Below, in pieces: positions 7,357-15,122 of a DNA stretch of 18,205 nucleotides. The position numbers were made by a program, and so were the translations under genes. Source of the DNA: Treponema sp. GTDB lineage: Bacteria > Spirochaetota > Spirochaetia > Treponematales > Breznakiellaceae. The stretch lies in the NCBI GenBank assembly GCA_031263265.1, contig JAISGE010000122.1:1-18205 (forward strand). The letters run 5' to 3'. The notes under the pieces were generated by a model, which made no database searches, had not been told where the DNA came from, and worked only from the letters and a program-made list of their open reading frames with translations. The number at the start of each line of letters is the position of its first letter. Position 1 is the first letter of the stretch.

Positions 7357-9549
7357 TTACGAAACTTTAAACTGGGAAACCTCCCGGATGAGGGTCTCAA
7401 TCTGTTTCTTGTTCTCGCCGCTTATATCGTTCACCCGGTTAACCGCCGTATCGATCTGCTCTGCCCCACAGGCCATCTCTTGCATACCGTTGCTAATATC
7501 TCCACTTATCTGCTCAAGGATATGGCTTTCCCGGATTACCTCCTGGCTTCCTGCATGCATCTCTTGGGCGCTCCGTTTCACTTCACCGGTTATCTCGTTC
7601 AGGATGCTTATCGACTCAAGTATGCCCTTGCTCTCCAGCTCCTGTTTCTCCATGGCCTTGCAGATATTCGTTTCCTGTTCCGTTACCTGCTGCATTCCAT
7701 TGCTTATGGCCTCGAACCTCAACAGTACCCCTTCGGTTGACTGGGTTATATTGTCAATCGCATCTTTTATTTTCTGTAAAACCGCGCTTATCGTCGTGGA
7801 TTGCTCTGAAGAGGACTCCGCCAGCTTTCTAATTTCATCCGCAACCACCGCAAAGCCCTTTCCCGCCTCTCCTGCATGAGCCGCCTCAATCGCCGCGTTC
7901 ATGCTTAACAGACTCGTCTGACTGGCAATATTTTCCATCACCCCGTTGATCTCCAAAAGTCCCGCAGATTCCCGGGCGATATTCTGAATATCCGCAGAGA
8001 CTTCCTCTAAGCTGCTGCGTCCTAGTTCTGCAGCGTCCGCAAGATCCCTGACCGTTTCCCCATTATGGATAAGGCTTTGCGTGAGGTTCTGGATATTGCC
8101 TAACATCAGTTCCACCGCAGAAGAGGAGCGGCTTACACACTCGTTCTGCTTCTGAATCTGCACATTTATGGTTTCGATATTCTCCACCATCTGTTCCATG
8201 ACGACCGCGGTACTTTTGACACTGTCCACTTGGTTGCCGGTCTGAGTCTTGATACTCTGGATGGTGGCGGTGATTTCGTTGATAGAAGCGGCGGTTTCAG
8301 TCATATCCGTGGCAAGGTCGGTACCGGTTTGGGAAAGGGTAGTCGCATCTCTTTTGATCACGGTAATAAGCCCCTTGATTTTATTTATCGTGAAGTTTAA
8401 GTAGCGGACCATATCCCCCAGTTCGTCGTTTGAGGAAACCTCAATCTGACGGGTGAGGTCTCCATCGGCTACATCTTTGAAAATGGACATGGTATGGACG
8501 ATGGGGAGGCTGAATGAACGGGCCAGCATAAAAGCCCCGATTAACACGATACCCCCTATAAGGGCAAGCATAAGCAGGCTCACCAGCAGACTCTGGTACA
8601 GCGGTGCAGAGATAATCGAACTGGGGATACCGAGCATAACGTACCAAGGCTCGGTAGGATCACCCACAAAAAAGGGAACCCCGATAAATATCATCTCAGT
8701 GTTGAGATGGGGAACGTACTGGGTAAACGTAAGCTCGCGACCGTTTTGTATGGCTTGGGTAAGTTCAGCCAGATGAGGGCCTGCCAGATCCTGTTCGGTT
8801 TCCGCGAGGGGCTTACCAAGCCGGCTCGTATCAAAATGCCCGGTTACGATGCCACTGTGGCTGTACACTGCCGCCACTGATCCCGGGTAGGGCTTTATTT
8901 TCTCCACCTGTTCCTGAATGACGTTAACATCCATATCCCTGGTTATGATACCGATAAACCGGCCGTTGTTTTTGATAGGCGCGGTAACCGTGCCCATAAA
9001 CTTATCCACTCCATCAATGGGGTAGAAAAAAGGTCCGGTAAGCACCTCTTTTCCGGTTTGCTTGGGGATAAGGTAATACTCCCCCTCTCCAGGAACATCA
9101 TAGCCCTCAAGGGTCTCCACAACTACCCCTTGTCTGGTTCTGGACCAGTAAGGCGTGAATCTACCCTGGTGATCTGCTCCCGGAGTATCGATATATGCTG
9201 CATCAAGACCATCCAGGGCATTCGGTTCCCAGACCATGGATGCCCCTATGACATCCTCATTGGATTCAACCATACTCTTAACCATAAGACCGAATAGAGC
9301 GCGTCTTTCATCCACGGCTATCTGTTCATAGCGCTCCATAACATACGCGAGGGCCCGGATCTCAGAGAGGTGGATTTCAAACCAGGTTTTAATGCTGAGG
9401 GCCTCTTCAGTACACAACGTCCTGATTTCAGTAGTGATAAGATTAGTCACGCGGCGGTGATTCAAATACAACATGATTCCCAAGGGTACCAAGGTTCCAA
9501 TCAGTGTTAACGCCCCAATCATGAGTAATAGTTTTCGCCCTATTTTCAT
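7357..9549 (-). CDS. methyl-accepting chemotaxis protein with dCache-type sensor domain
   Basis: A 730-residue chemoreceptor. Transmembrane helix 1 spans about 7-29, a periplasmic sensor region about 30-315, transmembrane helix 2 about 320-344, HAMP about 345-395, and the cytoplasmic coiled-coil signalling domain the rest. The sensor holds PYWSRTR (133-139), GEYYLIPKQTGKEVLTGPFF (156-175) and a second lobe with GSVAAVYSHSGIVTGH, the layout of double-Cache domains that bind amino acids, amines or organic acids. The hairpin tip MNAAIEAAHAGEAGKGFAVV (550-569) contacts CheA and CheW. The two coiled-coil arms are each about 165 residues, a long class. No CheR-docking pentapeptide ends the protein; it finishes SQFKVS. 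Start ATG has AAGGAG at 9558-9563, eight bases away. Ligand is unknown. Confidence 0.94.
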   Translation of the reverse strand: MKIGRKLLLMIGALTLIGTLVPLGIMLYLNHRRVTNLITTEIRTLCTEEALSIKTWFEIHLSEIRALAYVMERYEQIAVDERRALFGLMVKSMVESNEDVIGASMVWEPNALDGLDAAYIDTPGADHQGRFTPYWSRTRQGVVVETLEGYDVPGEGEYYLIPKQTGKEVLTGPFFYPIDGVDKFMGTVTAPIKNNGRFIGIITRDMDVNVIQEQVEKIKPYPGSVAAVYSHSGIVTGHFDTSRLGKPLAETEQDLAGPHLAELTQAIQNGRELTFTQYVPHLNTEMIFIGVPFFVGDPTEPWYVMLGIPSSIISAPLYQSLLVSLLMLALIGGIVLIGAFMLARSFSLPIVHTMSIFKDVADGDLTRQIEVSSNDELGDMVRYLNFTINKIKGLITVIKRDATTLSQTGTDLATDMTETAASINEITATIQSIKTQTGNQVDSVKSTAVVMEQMVENIETINVQIQKQNECVSRSSSAVELMLGNIQNLTQSLIHNGETVRDLADAAELGRSSLEEVSADIQNIARESAGLLEINGVMENIASQTSLLSMNAAIEAAHAGEAGKGFAVVADEIRKLAESSSEQSTTISAVLQKIKDAIDNITQSTEGVLLRFEAISNGMQQVTEQETNICKAMEKQELESKGILESISILNEITGEVKRSAQEMHAGSQEVIRESHILEQISGDISNGMQEMACGAEQIDTAVNRVNDISGENKKQIETLIREVSQFKVS

Positions 9550-9595
9550 CGAAATTACTCCTTATTGTTTTTGTTTATGATTATGTAATCAAGCC

Positions 9596-9636
9596 ATTAT
9601 ACCGTTACCTAAGAAGTAAAAGTCAATAGACTTTTA
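9596..9636 (-). promoter_or_regulatory. candidate promoter of the dCache chemoreceptor gene with an overlapping perfect dyad
   Basis: On the minus strand TATAAT (9601-9596) is a perfect -10 box. The best -35 is TTGACT (9626-9621) at a long 19-base spacing. The -35 lies inside a perfect inverted repeat, TAAAAGTC (9617-9624) / GACTTTTA (9629-9636) with a four-base centre, which could bind a regulator. No match to the flagellar sigma-28 consensus is seen. The position 47 bases or more upstream of the ATG suits a promoter, but the spacing makes it moderate only. Confidence 0.45.
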
Positions 9637-9948
9637 GCTGGCCATACCGGATTGTTCAGCCCAGAGCGAACAAAATATGACGCGCCTTGATGGGAACAGT
9701 GCCTTCATGGGACACCAAAAGTTAAAAACAGTGAGATTTCATCAACATTCCGTACAATTTTACCAAGAGATCAGCAATCTTCACTAAGAGATCAGCAATT
9801 TTTTACCAAAAGATCGGTGAGATGTTCTGAACATGCATGAGAGAAGGCTCTTTTACCCGCGTTTTGAAACCAGCTCAATGAACAAGCAAAACCAAGAACT
9901 GAGGAAACCCCCGCTTAAAACAACACGCAAAGGTGGACAACCAAAAAA
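9637..9948. other. intergenic stretch without a convincing gene, possible mobile-element scar
   Basis: About 310 bases separate the MCP promoter region from the end of mfd. No coding sequence is convincing: the longest candidate is a 39-codon plus-strand frame from ATG 9833 to TAA 9952, with no good ribosome site, overlapping the mfd stop codon by four bases. The stretch contains the three tandem repeats listed separately and is more AT-rich than its neighbours. It may be a decayed insertion-sequence end, but no transposase remnant is recognisable. Confidence 0.4.
9762..9821. repeat. three tandem 17-bp imperfect repeats
   Basis: Copy 1 at 9762-9778 reads ACCAAGAGATCAGCAAT, copy 2 at 9783-9799 differs from it at one base, and copy 3 at 9805-9821 (ACCAAAAGATCGGTGAG) differs at five. 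Periods are 21 and 22 bases and each unit is preceded by a T-rich run. Period near two helical turns would place all copies on one DNA face. Copy 3 keeps an ACC...GGT dyad. Function is unknown; multiple short terminal repeats are found at the ends of some insertion-sequence families, and a protein-binding array is the alternative. Confidence 0.75.
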
Positions 9949-12900
9949 CTAAGAAATTAAGGAGGCGAGTTTTTCCCGGATGAACTCGCTCTTTTCTTTA
10001 AGGCCAATGGTTCCGGCGGCCAGGACCAGGACATTATGCGCGCGGGGATCGAACTTCACCCTTCCGTTGCTCTCCCGCATAAGCCGGAGGAGTCGTTCCA
10101 CATTCACCTTGGACACTTTCCCAAACTCAACCCGGACCAGTCCGTTCCGTTCTTTGAGGGAAGCAACGGCAAGCTCCCGGCAGATGATACGGATCTCCGC
10201 CAGGGCCAGCAAGGACGCGGCTTCTTCAGGCAGCGGCCCAAAACGATCCTGCAGCTCTGCGTACACCTGTTCCAGATCATCCTTGTCCCGTACCGCGGCA
10301 ATCTTCTTGTAGACCTCCATTTTTTCCTGGGCCGAATCAATGTAGGTGTCGGGAATAAACCCGGAATATTCCAGTTCTAACAGGGTCTCGGTATCAGCTT
10401 CGTACTGGGCGTCTTTTAGGCGGTTTACCGCCTCATCCAAGAGCTTGAGATACAGATCAAAGCCCACCGAATAGATGTCCCCGGATTGTTCCCGGCCTAG
10501 CAGGTTCCCCGCACCCCGGATCTCCATGTCCTTCATGGCGATCTTAAACCCTGAACCCAGCTCGGTAAAATCAGAAATCACCTGAAGCCGCTTCATGGCC
10601 ACCTCCGACAAAGAACGGCCTTGGGGATAAAAGAAATACGCGTATGCCACCCGGTCGGATCGGCCCACCCGGCCCCGGAGCTGATACAACTGGGAAACCC
10701 CGTACATGTCCGCCCGGTCAATGATGATGGTGTTCACATTGGGAATATCAATACCGTTTTCAATGATCGTGGTGGATACCAGCACATGAAACCCACCGTG
10801 AATAAAGCGGTGCATGACATCTTCCAGGTCTTGAGGATCCATCTGGCCGTGGGCAGTGTCCACCAGCATTTCCGGTACCAGCCGCTCGATCCTGCGCCGG
10901 GTATCCGCAAGGCTTTCGATCTGGTTGTGCAGAAAAAAGACCTGTCCCCCCCGCTCCACCTCCCATCGAATAGCCGTGGCAAGCCGGGTTTCATTGTATT
11001 CTTCGATTACCGTTTCAATGGGATGCCGGTTTTGAGGTGCCGTGGCCAGGATGCTCATGTCCCGGATTTTGAGGAGGCTCATGTGCAGGGTTCGGGGTAT
11101 GGGAGTGGCGCTGAGGCTGAGGCAGTCTACGTTGGTTTTCAGTTCCTTAAGGCGTTCCTTGTCCTTCACCCCAAACCGTTGTTCCTCATCAATGACCAAA
11201 AGCCCCAGGTTTTTGAAGGCCACGTCTTTCTGGATGAGCCTGTGGGTTCCTACGATAAGGTCGATGGTTCCTGCTTTGATCCCTTGTAGGCTCTTCTTCA
11301 CCGCGCCCCGTTCTACCAAACGGGAGAGCATGGCAAGCCGCACCGGAAACTGGGAGAACCGTTCTTGGAAGTTCTCAAAGTGTTGTTCCGCCAGGATCGT
11401 GGTAGGCGCGAGAAACGCCACCTGCTTCCCCCCCATGATGGCCTTGAAGCATGCTCTGACCGCTACTTCGGTCTTACCGTAGCCCACATCCCCGCAAACC
11501 AGTCTATCCATAGGATGCGGGCTTTCCATGTCCGCCTTGATCTCCTCTACACAACGGATCTGATCCTCGGTTTCCTCAAAGGGAAAAGCTGCTTCAAACA
11601 TGGTCTGCCATTCCGAGTCTGCGGGAAAGGAGAACCCCTGAACCGCTTTGCGTTTGGAATAGAGGGCAATGAGTTTTTGGGCAATGTCTTCCACCGCTTG
11701 TTTGACCCTGCCCTTCCGGTTTTCCCAGGATTTGGAACCAAGTTTATCCAATCGAGGAGGGCTTCCCGCGTTCCCGATGTACCGTTGCACCAGATTCACC
11801 TGCTCAATCGGGACAAAGACGAACTCTTCACCGGCATATTCCAGTTTGATATAGTCCCGCTCATGACCCAGCGCCCGGATCCGCTCGATCCCCTTAAAGA
11901 GGCCGATACCATAGTTCACATGTACTACAAAGTCTTCGGGGTTGAGTTCCACGAACGTGTCGATAGCCACACTGCGGACGGTTTTCAATGACCGAGGGGG
12001 CCGCTTCCGCCTGCTGAAGATCTCGTTTTCCTGTACCACCATGAGCTTGATATCCGGTAAAGCAAAACCTGAGGAAAGGGGCAGGGATCGTATTGAAACA
12101 TGGGCCACCTCCTTTAAAAGCTCCTGTATGCGTTTTGCCTGTACATCCGATTCTGCTGCCACGAGGATCTTCCAGCCCTCTTGTGCCAGGGCTGCAAATT
12201 CTTCTTTTAGATAATTGACATTGCCGAAAAAACTCCGGGGCGGTTCCCCAGCCAGGGAAAGGCGCAGCGCGCCTGGCTCTCCTCCTCCTTTCATGCTCAT
12301 AAAAGAAAAGCGCCGGGGGCTGCTCTGGAAGAGTTCCTTAAAATTAAAGAGGATCTCCTCTGGTTTGGGAACATCCCGTTCCCGGCATACCTTGGCATAC
12401 AAGCTCCTGCATTCCCGTTCCAGCGACTCCTGGGCATTCTCCAGCCGCTCCCTATCAACAAAACAAACCGCCCCCCCCTCAAAATATTCTTTTAGTTGTC
12501 CATTTTTTTGCTTGTCCATTAGGGGCCGCGTAGATTCGTGTGGGGTTTCCTTGGCAGGTCTACCCTCGATCACCTTAAACCGGAAACCCGCGCGAGAACC
12601 CTCGTTTATACTAAAAGGACTGAGGAAAACATGGGTGAGGGGGATTTGGCTGGTTTGGGTGAGGGGGTCGAAGCGTTTTATGGATTCTATTTGGTTAAAA
12701 TTGAACAGGATACGGCAGGCGGTCTCATCTCCTCCCATGAGGATGTCCAGTACTTCCCCGCGGAGGGCAAATTCGCCCTGAACCTGGACTTTGGAGACCC
12801 GGGTATAGCCGTAGCTGACCAAGGTTGCTGCAAGAGAACCAGTGTCCAGGGTGTCCCCTCGTTTCAGCCGGATGAGGAGGCTTCTCATATACTCAGGGGA

Positions 12901-13314
12901 GGGAACCGGGCTGAGGAATCCCCGTTGGGAGCTAATGACCATACGGCACGATTCCAACGTATCTTCCCCTGCAACCAAAAGACTGAGGACTTTGATCCGT
13001 TCTCCAAACACCGCAGCATGAGGGGATAGGTCCTGGTAGGGTAAGGCTCCCCACCAGGGAAACACCAGCGCAGGGGTTCCGAGGCTTTGCAGGTCTGCGG
13101 CTAACTTGGCCGCGTCGGTTTCGGTGGGAACCACTACCAGGAAAGGAGCAACACTGGTTTCTGAGAGCAGGGAGAGGAGGATAGCCGCAAGGGATCCTTC
13201 TACCGCTTCAATTTCTAGGGGGAACCGTCCTTGCTTAAACGCTGAAACCACCTGCCGTATGCCTTGGGAAGCAGTAACTTGACTCAGCAATGAAGGAAAG
13301 GATAAGGTATTCAT
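9949..13314 (-). CDS. mfd: transcription-repair coupling factor Mfd
   Basis: A 1121-residue protein, close to the usual 1150. The order of domains is that of Mfd: an N-terminal UvrB-like, UvrA-binding region (about 1-330), a CarD-like RNA-polymerase-interacting domain starting at E460 (EDFVVHVNYGIGLFKGIERI), and a RecG-like DNA translocase with Walker A GDVGYGKTE (608-616), DEEQ box at 709-712, LSATPIPRTLHMSLL, and TTIIENGIDIPNVNTIIIDR followed by QLRGRVGRSDR. A C-terminal autoinhibitory domain (about 980-1121) follows. Mfd displaces RNA polymerase stalled at DNA lesions and recruits UvrAB for excision repair. The start ATG has no clear Shine-Dalgarno, and no better downstream start exists because the N-terminal residues fit the family. 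The gene is divergent from the exported-protein operon across 74 bases. Confidence 0.97.
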   Translation of the reverse strand: MNTLSFPSLLSQVTASQGIRQVVSAFKQGRFPLEIEAVEGSLAAILLSLLSETSVAPFLVVVPTETDAAKLAADLQSLGTPALVFPWWGALPYQDLSPHAAVFGERIKVLSLLVAGEDTLESCRMVISSQRGFLSPVPSPEYMRSLLIRLKRGDTLDTGSLAATLVSYGYTRVSKVQVQGEFALRGEVLDILMGGDETACRILFNFNQIESIKRFDPLTQTSQIPLTHVFLSPFSINEGSRAGFRFKVIEGRPAKETPHESTRPLMDKQKNGQLKEYFEGGAVCFVDRERLENAQESLERECRSLYAKVCRERDVPKPEEILFNFKELFQSSPRRFSFMSMKGGGEPGALRLSLAGEPPRSFFGNVNYLKEEFAALAQEGWKILVAAESDVQAKRIQELLKEVAHVSIRSLPLSSGFALPDIKLMVVQENEIFSRRKRPPRSLKTVRSVAIDTFVELNPEDFVVHVNYGIGLFKGIERIRALGHERDYIKLEYAGEEFVFVPIEQVNLVQRYIGNAGSPPRLDKLGSKSWENRKGRVKQAVEDIAQKLIALYSKRKAVQGFSFPADSEWQTMFEAAFPFEETEDQIRCVEEIKADMESPHPMDRLVCGDVGYGKTEVAVRACFKAIMGGKQVAFLAPTTILAEQHFENFQERFSQFPVRLAMLSRLVERGAVKKSLQGIKAGTIDLIVGTHRLIQKDVAFKNLGLLVIDEEQRFGVKDKERLKELKTNVDCLSLSATPIPRTLHMSLLKIRDMSILATAPQNRHPIETVIEEYNETRLATAIRWEVERGGQVFFLHNQIESLADTRRRIERLVPEMLVDTAHGQMDPQDLEDVMHRFIHGGFHVLVSTTIIENGIDIPNVNTIIIDRADMYGVSQLYQLRGRVGRSDRVAYAYFFYPQGRSLSEVAMKRLQVISDFTELGSGFKIAMKDMEIRGAGNLLGREQSGDIYSVGFDLYLKLLDEAVNRLKDAQYEADTETLLELEYSGFIPDTYIDSAQEKMEVYKKIAAVRDKDDLEQVYAELQDRFGPLPEEAASLLALAEIRIICRELAVASLKERNGLVRVEFGKVSKVNVERLLRLMRESNGRVKFDPRAHNVLVLAAGTIGLKEKSEFIREKLASLIS

Positions 13315-13388
13315 AATAACGTACCGATTACTATAATATATATTGAACCATCATGGGCAGTATACCTTATGAACCACGGAGTTTCACG
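13315..13388. promoter_or_regulatory. divergent promoter region of mfd and the exported-protein operon
   Basis: This 74-bp AT-rich spacer must hold both promoters. On the plus strand TATAAT at 13332-13337 would give a leader of about 44 bases to the ATG at 13389; its -35 region (about 13309-13314, ATTCAT) is poor. On the minus strand the overlapping run TATATTATAGT offers -10 boxes only about 12-20 bases from the mfd ATG. The two sets of boxes overlap, so the promoters may compete. Assigned by position and -10 matches alone. Confidence 0.45.
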
Positions 13389-14384
13389 ATGAAACAATTC
13401 TATAGTATCATCTTTTTTATAGCGGTTCTATTTTTGGGAGTCCTCTCCGCGGCTTCCGCTGAAATTGCATTGAGTATACGGTATTTTGATAAGCGCATCT
13501 ACTATATTCAAGGTACTGCAGACCTTTCAGGGAGTATAGATCCTATTTATGTACAAGTAACCATCACCAATAACAGCCCTGCTCCCTTCCATTTTAAATT
13601 GGCGGATGAACGGGCTTTTTCCATTGATTTTTCGGTGAGAACCATGACGAACCGGCTTTTGGAACCGGCCCAATTCCTCGTGCGTAAACGAAACCAGTAT
13701 CAACAGGTTTATTTCCGGGAGATTACCGTGGAGAGCGGGGAATCCTTTTCATTTGTAGAAGATCTCCGGAACTATGCGGATTTACAGCAGAGCGGGTCCT
13801 TCATTGTACAGGCAAAGATGTACCCTAATTTATATCGGATGGTAGTAGAGGGAAATGTCGCTATCCGTCCTCTGGAATCAAATCGGCTCTCTTTGACCCT
13901 TAGGCCGCCTTCAATCATAGGTCCCGATGGGATACCCCTGGAAATGGATGTGGAAACCAATGCGGTCTTGGTACGGGAAAAACTGCCCCCTGACGAGGTG
14001 GTCAAATATCTGTTAAGCGCACGGCAAAAGTCTCAATGGGAAAAGTTTTTCCTCTACCTTGATCTGGAAACCATGCTTGCCCGGGATGGGGTGCGGCAGC
14101 GGCAATGGTTGGCAGAATCTGAAGAGGGCCGTCAGCGGTTGGTAGCCCAGTATCGAAGGGATCTGCAAAACCAAGTGGTGGACGGGGATATTGTAACCAT
14201 CCCCATGGAATTCCAGATTGAACAGACCAACTACAATGAATTAGAAGGTATGGTAGTGGCTTTAGAGAAATTTAAAGTTGGACCTAGTATTACGGAAAAG
14301 AAACGGTATACCTATTATGTACGCCGCAAATATGATATATGGACCATTGTGGATTATTCGGTTATCAATTTAGGAACTGAATGA
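13389..14384 (+). CDS. exported protein of unknown function, signal peptide plus beta-rich domain
   Basis: I do not recognise this protein. With the ATG at 13389 it has 331 residues and a clean signal peptide: MKQ, a hydrophobic stretch FYSIIFFIAVLFLGVLSA, then ASA with predicted cleavage after residue 24. No lipobox cysteine is present, so it should be soluble in the periplasm or secreted. I prefer this start over ATG 13353 because CGGAG (13377-13381) stands seven bases before it and the longer form would bury the signal peptide. Residues about 25-190 alternate in beta strands (DPIYVQVTITNNSPAPFHF), suggesting an immunoglobulin-like fold. Residues about 205-331 run from PDEVVKYLLSARQKSQWEKF to YYVRRKYDIWTIVDYSV, which looks like an NTF2/DUF4878-like cup; both folds are guesses. 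It begins an apparent three-gene operon and its stop is 12 bases before the next start. Confidence 0.85.
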   Translation: MKQFYSIIFFIAVLFLGVLSAASAEIALSIRYFDKRIYYIQGTADLSGSIDPIYVQVTITNNSPAPFHFKLADERAFSIDFSVRTMTNRLLEPAQFLVRKRNQYQQVYFREITVESGESFSFVEDLRNYADLQQSGSFIVQAKMYPNLYRMVVEGNVAIRPLESNRLSLTLRPPSIIGPDGIPLEMDVETNAVLVREKLPPDEVVKYLLSARQKSQWEKFFLYLDLETMLARDGVRQRQWLAESEEGRQRLVAQYRRDLQNQVVDGDIVTIPMEFQIEQTNYNELEGMVVALEKFKVGPSITEKKRYTYYVRRKYDIWTIVDYSVINLGTE

Positions 14385-14396
14385 TCCGGAGACTAG

Positions 14397-15119
14397 ATGA
14401 AGCTTCTGCTGGTCATTGGGTCTGATGATACCTTTGATCGGGTTTCTTACTATACTGAATCTATGGGATTCGATCTCATTCGTTATCGTTATATACTTAA
14501 AAGTATGGACAACCTTGATGAAGTGGAGCCTCAGGGGATCATTATCAGTGCCCAGGATTTTCCCTGGCATTGGAAGGTTTTGCTGCAATTCATTAGGAGC
14601 CAATGGTCCAAAGAACAGCGTCCTATTATCATCCTCAAAGGCAGCCAATTCCCTTTGGAAGCAGCCTCAAAAGCGTTTTATCTGGGTGTGAATGGTCTGG
14701 TTATGGAAGCCTTGGATGATCCTCGAGAAATCAAGCGGCTGCAAGCTATTTTACGGGAGAGTATTCCAGCCCAGGAACAATACCGGGTTCGCCGGTACTT
14801 TGAGGCGTCATGGAACCGCTTTGGCTTGGTCATTTCCCACCCGGTTACGCAGGTGCTCATCACCGGAAGGGTTATCAGTATTTCAGCTTGGGGGATTTCT
14901 TTTTATCCTGATTATCTTACTTCCATGAAAGACATACCGGTGAACATGGAAGTACCCGGCTGTTCCCTCCGGGCTGGGGAAAACCTGCTTTCTCCGGTCT
15001 GCAAGCTGATCTACCCAGGCCGGGTTGTTATCCTGGAATTCTGCTCCTTTCAAGGCAATGAACAGGCTATGCTGGAAGCCTATCTCCAGGGACGGGAGTT
15101 TTCCTCAAGCCAGGAATGA
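14397..15119 (+). CDS. pseudo-receiver plus degenerate PilZ-like domain protein
   Basis: A 240-residue cytoplasmic protein. Residues 1-120 follow the alternating strand/helix pattern of a response-regulator receiver: KLLLVIGSDD (2-11) matches the acidic strand 1, IIISAQD (48-54) strand 3, PIIILKG (76-82) strand 4 and GLVMEAL (100-106) strand 5. The position expected to hold the phosphorylated aspartate is S/A, and the strand-5 lysine is missing, so phosphorylation is unlikely. Residues 128-225 resemble PilZ: an arginine cluster YRVRR (129-133), then VISISAWGIS where the usual D/N-x-S-x-x-G appears as S161-x-S163-x-x-G166. Binding of cyclic di-GMP is therefore uncertain. Start ATG follows GGAG at about six bases, 12 bases after the exported-protein gene, and the next gene starts three bases after this stop. 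The operon link suggests a shared job with the exported protein. Confidence 0.75.
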   Translation: MKLLLVIGSDDTFDRVSYYTESMGFDLIRYRYILKSMDNLDEVEPQGIIISAQDFPWHWKVLLQFIRSQWSKEQRPIIILKGSQFPLEAASKAFYLGVNGLVMEALDDPREIKRLQAILRESIPAQEQYRVRRYFEASWNRFGLVISHPVTQVLITGRVISISAWGISFYPDYLTSMKDIPVNMEVPGCSLRAGENLLSPVCKLIYPGRVVILEFCSFQGNEQAMLEAYLQGREFSSSQE

Positions 15120-15122
15120 ATC

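Noticed and set aside
9762..9821. CRISPR array
   Set aside because: Only three units, gaps of four to five bases rather than spacers, and no cas gene nearby.
10621..11991. Two long plus-strand frames (222 and 208 codons) opposite mfd
   Set aside because: They lie wholly antisense to the helicase part of mfd, whose motifs are intact; the frames are explained by its codon bias and show no recognisable domain.
13353..13388. Upstream ATG adding 12 residues to the exported protein
   Set aside because: No ribosome site precedes it, and the ATG at 13389 has CGGAG and gives a standard signal peptide.
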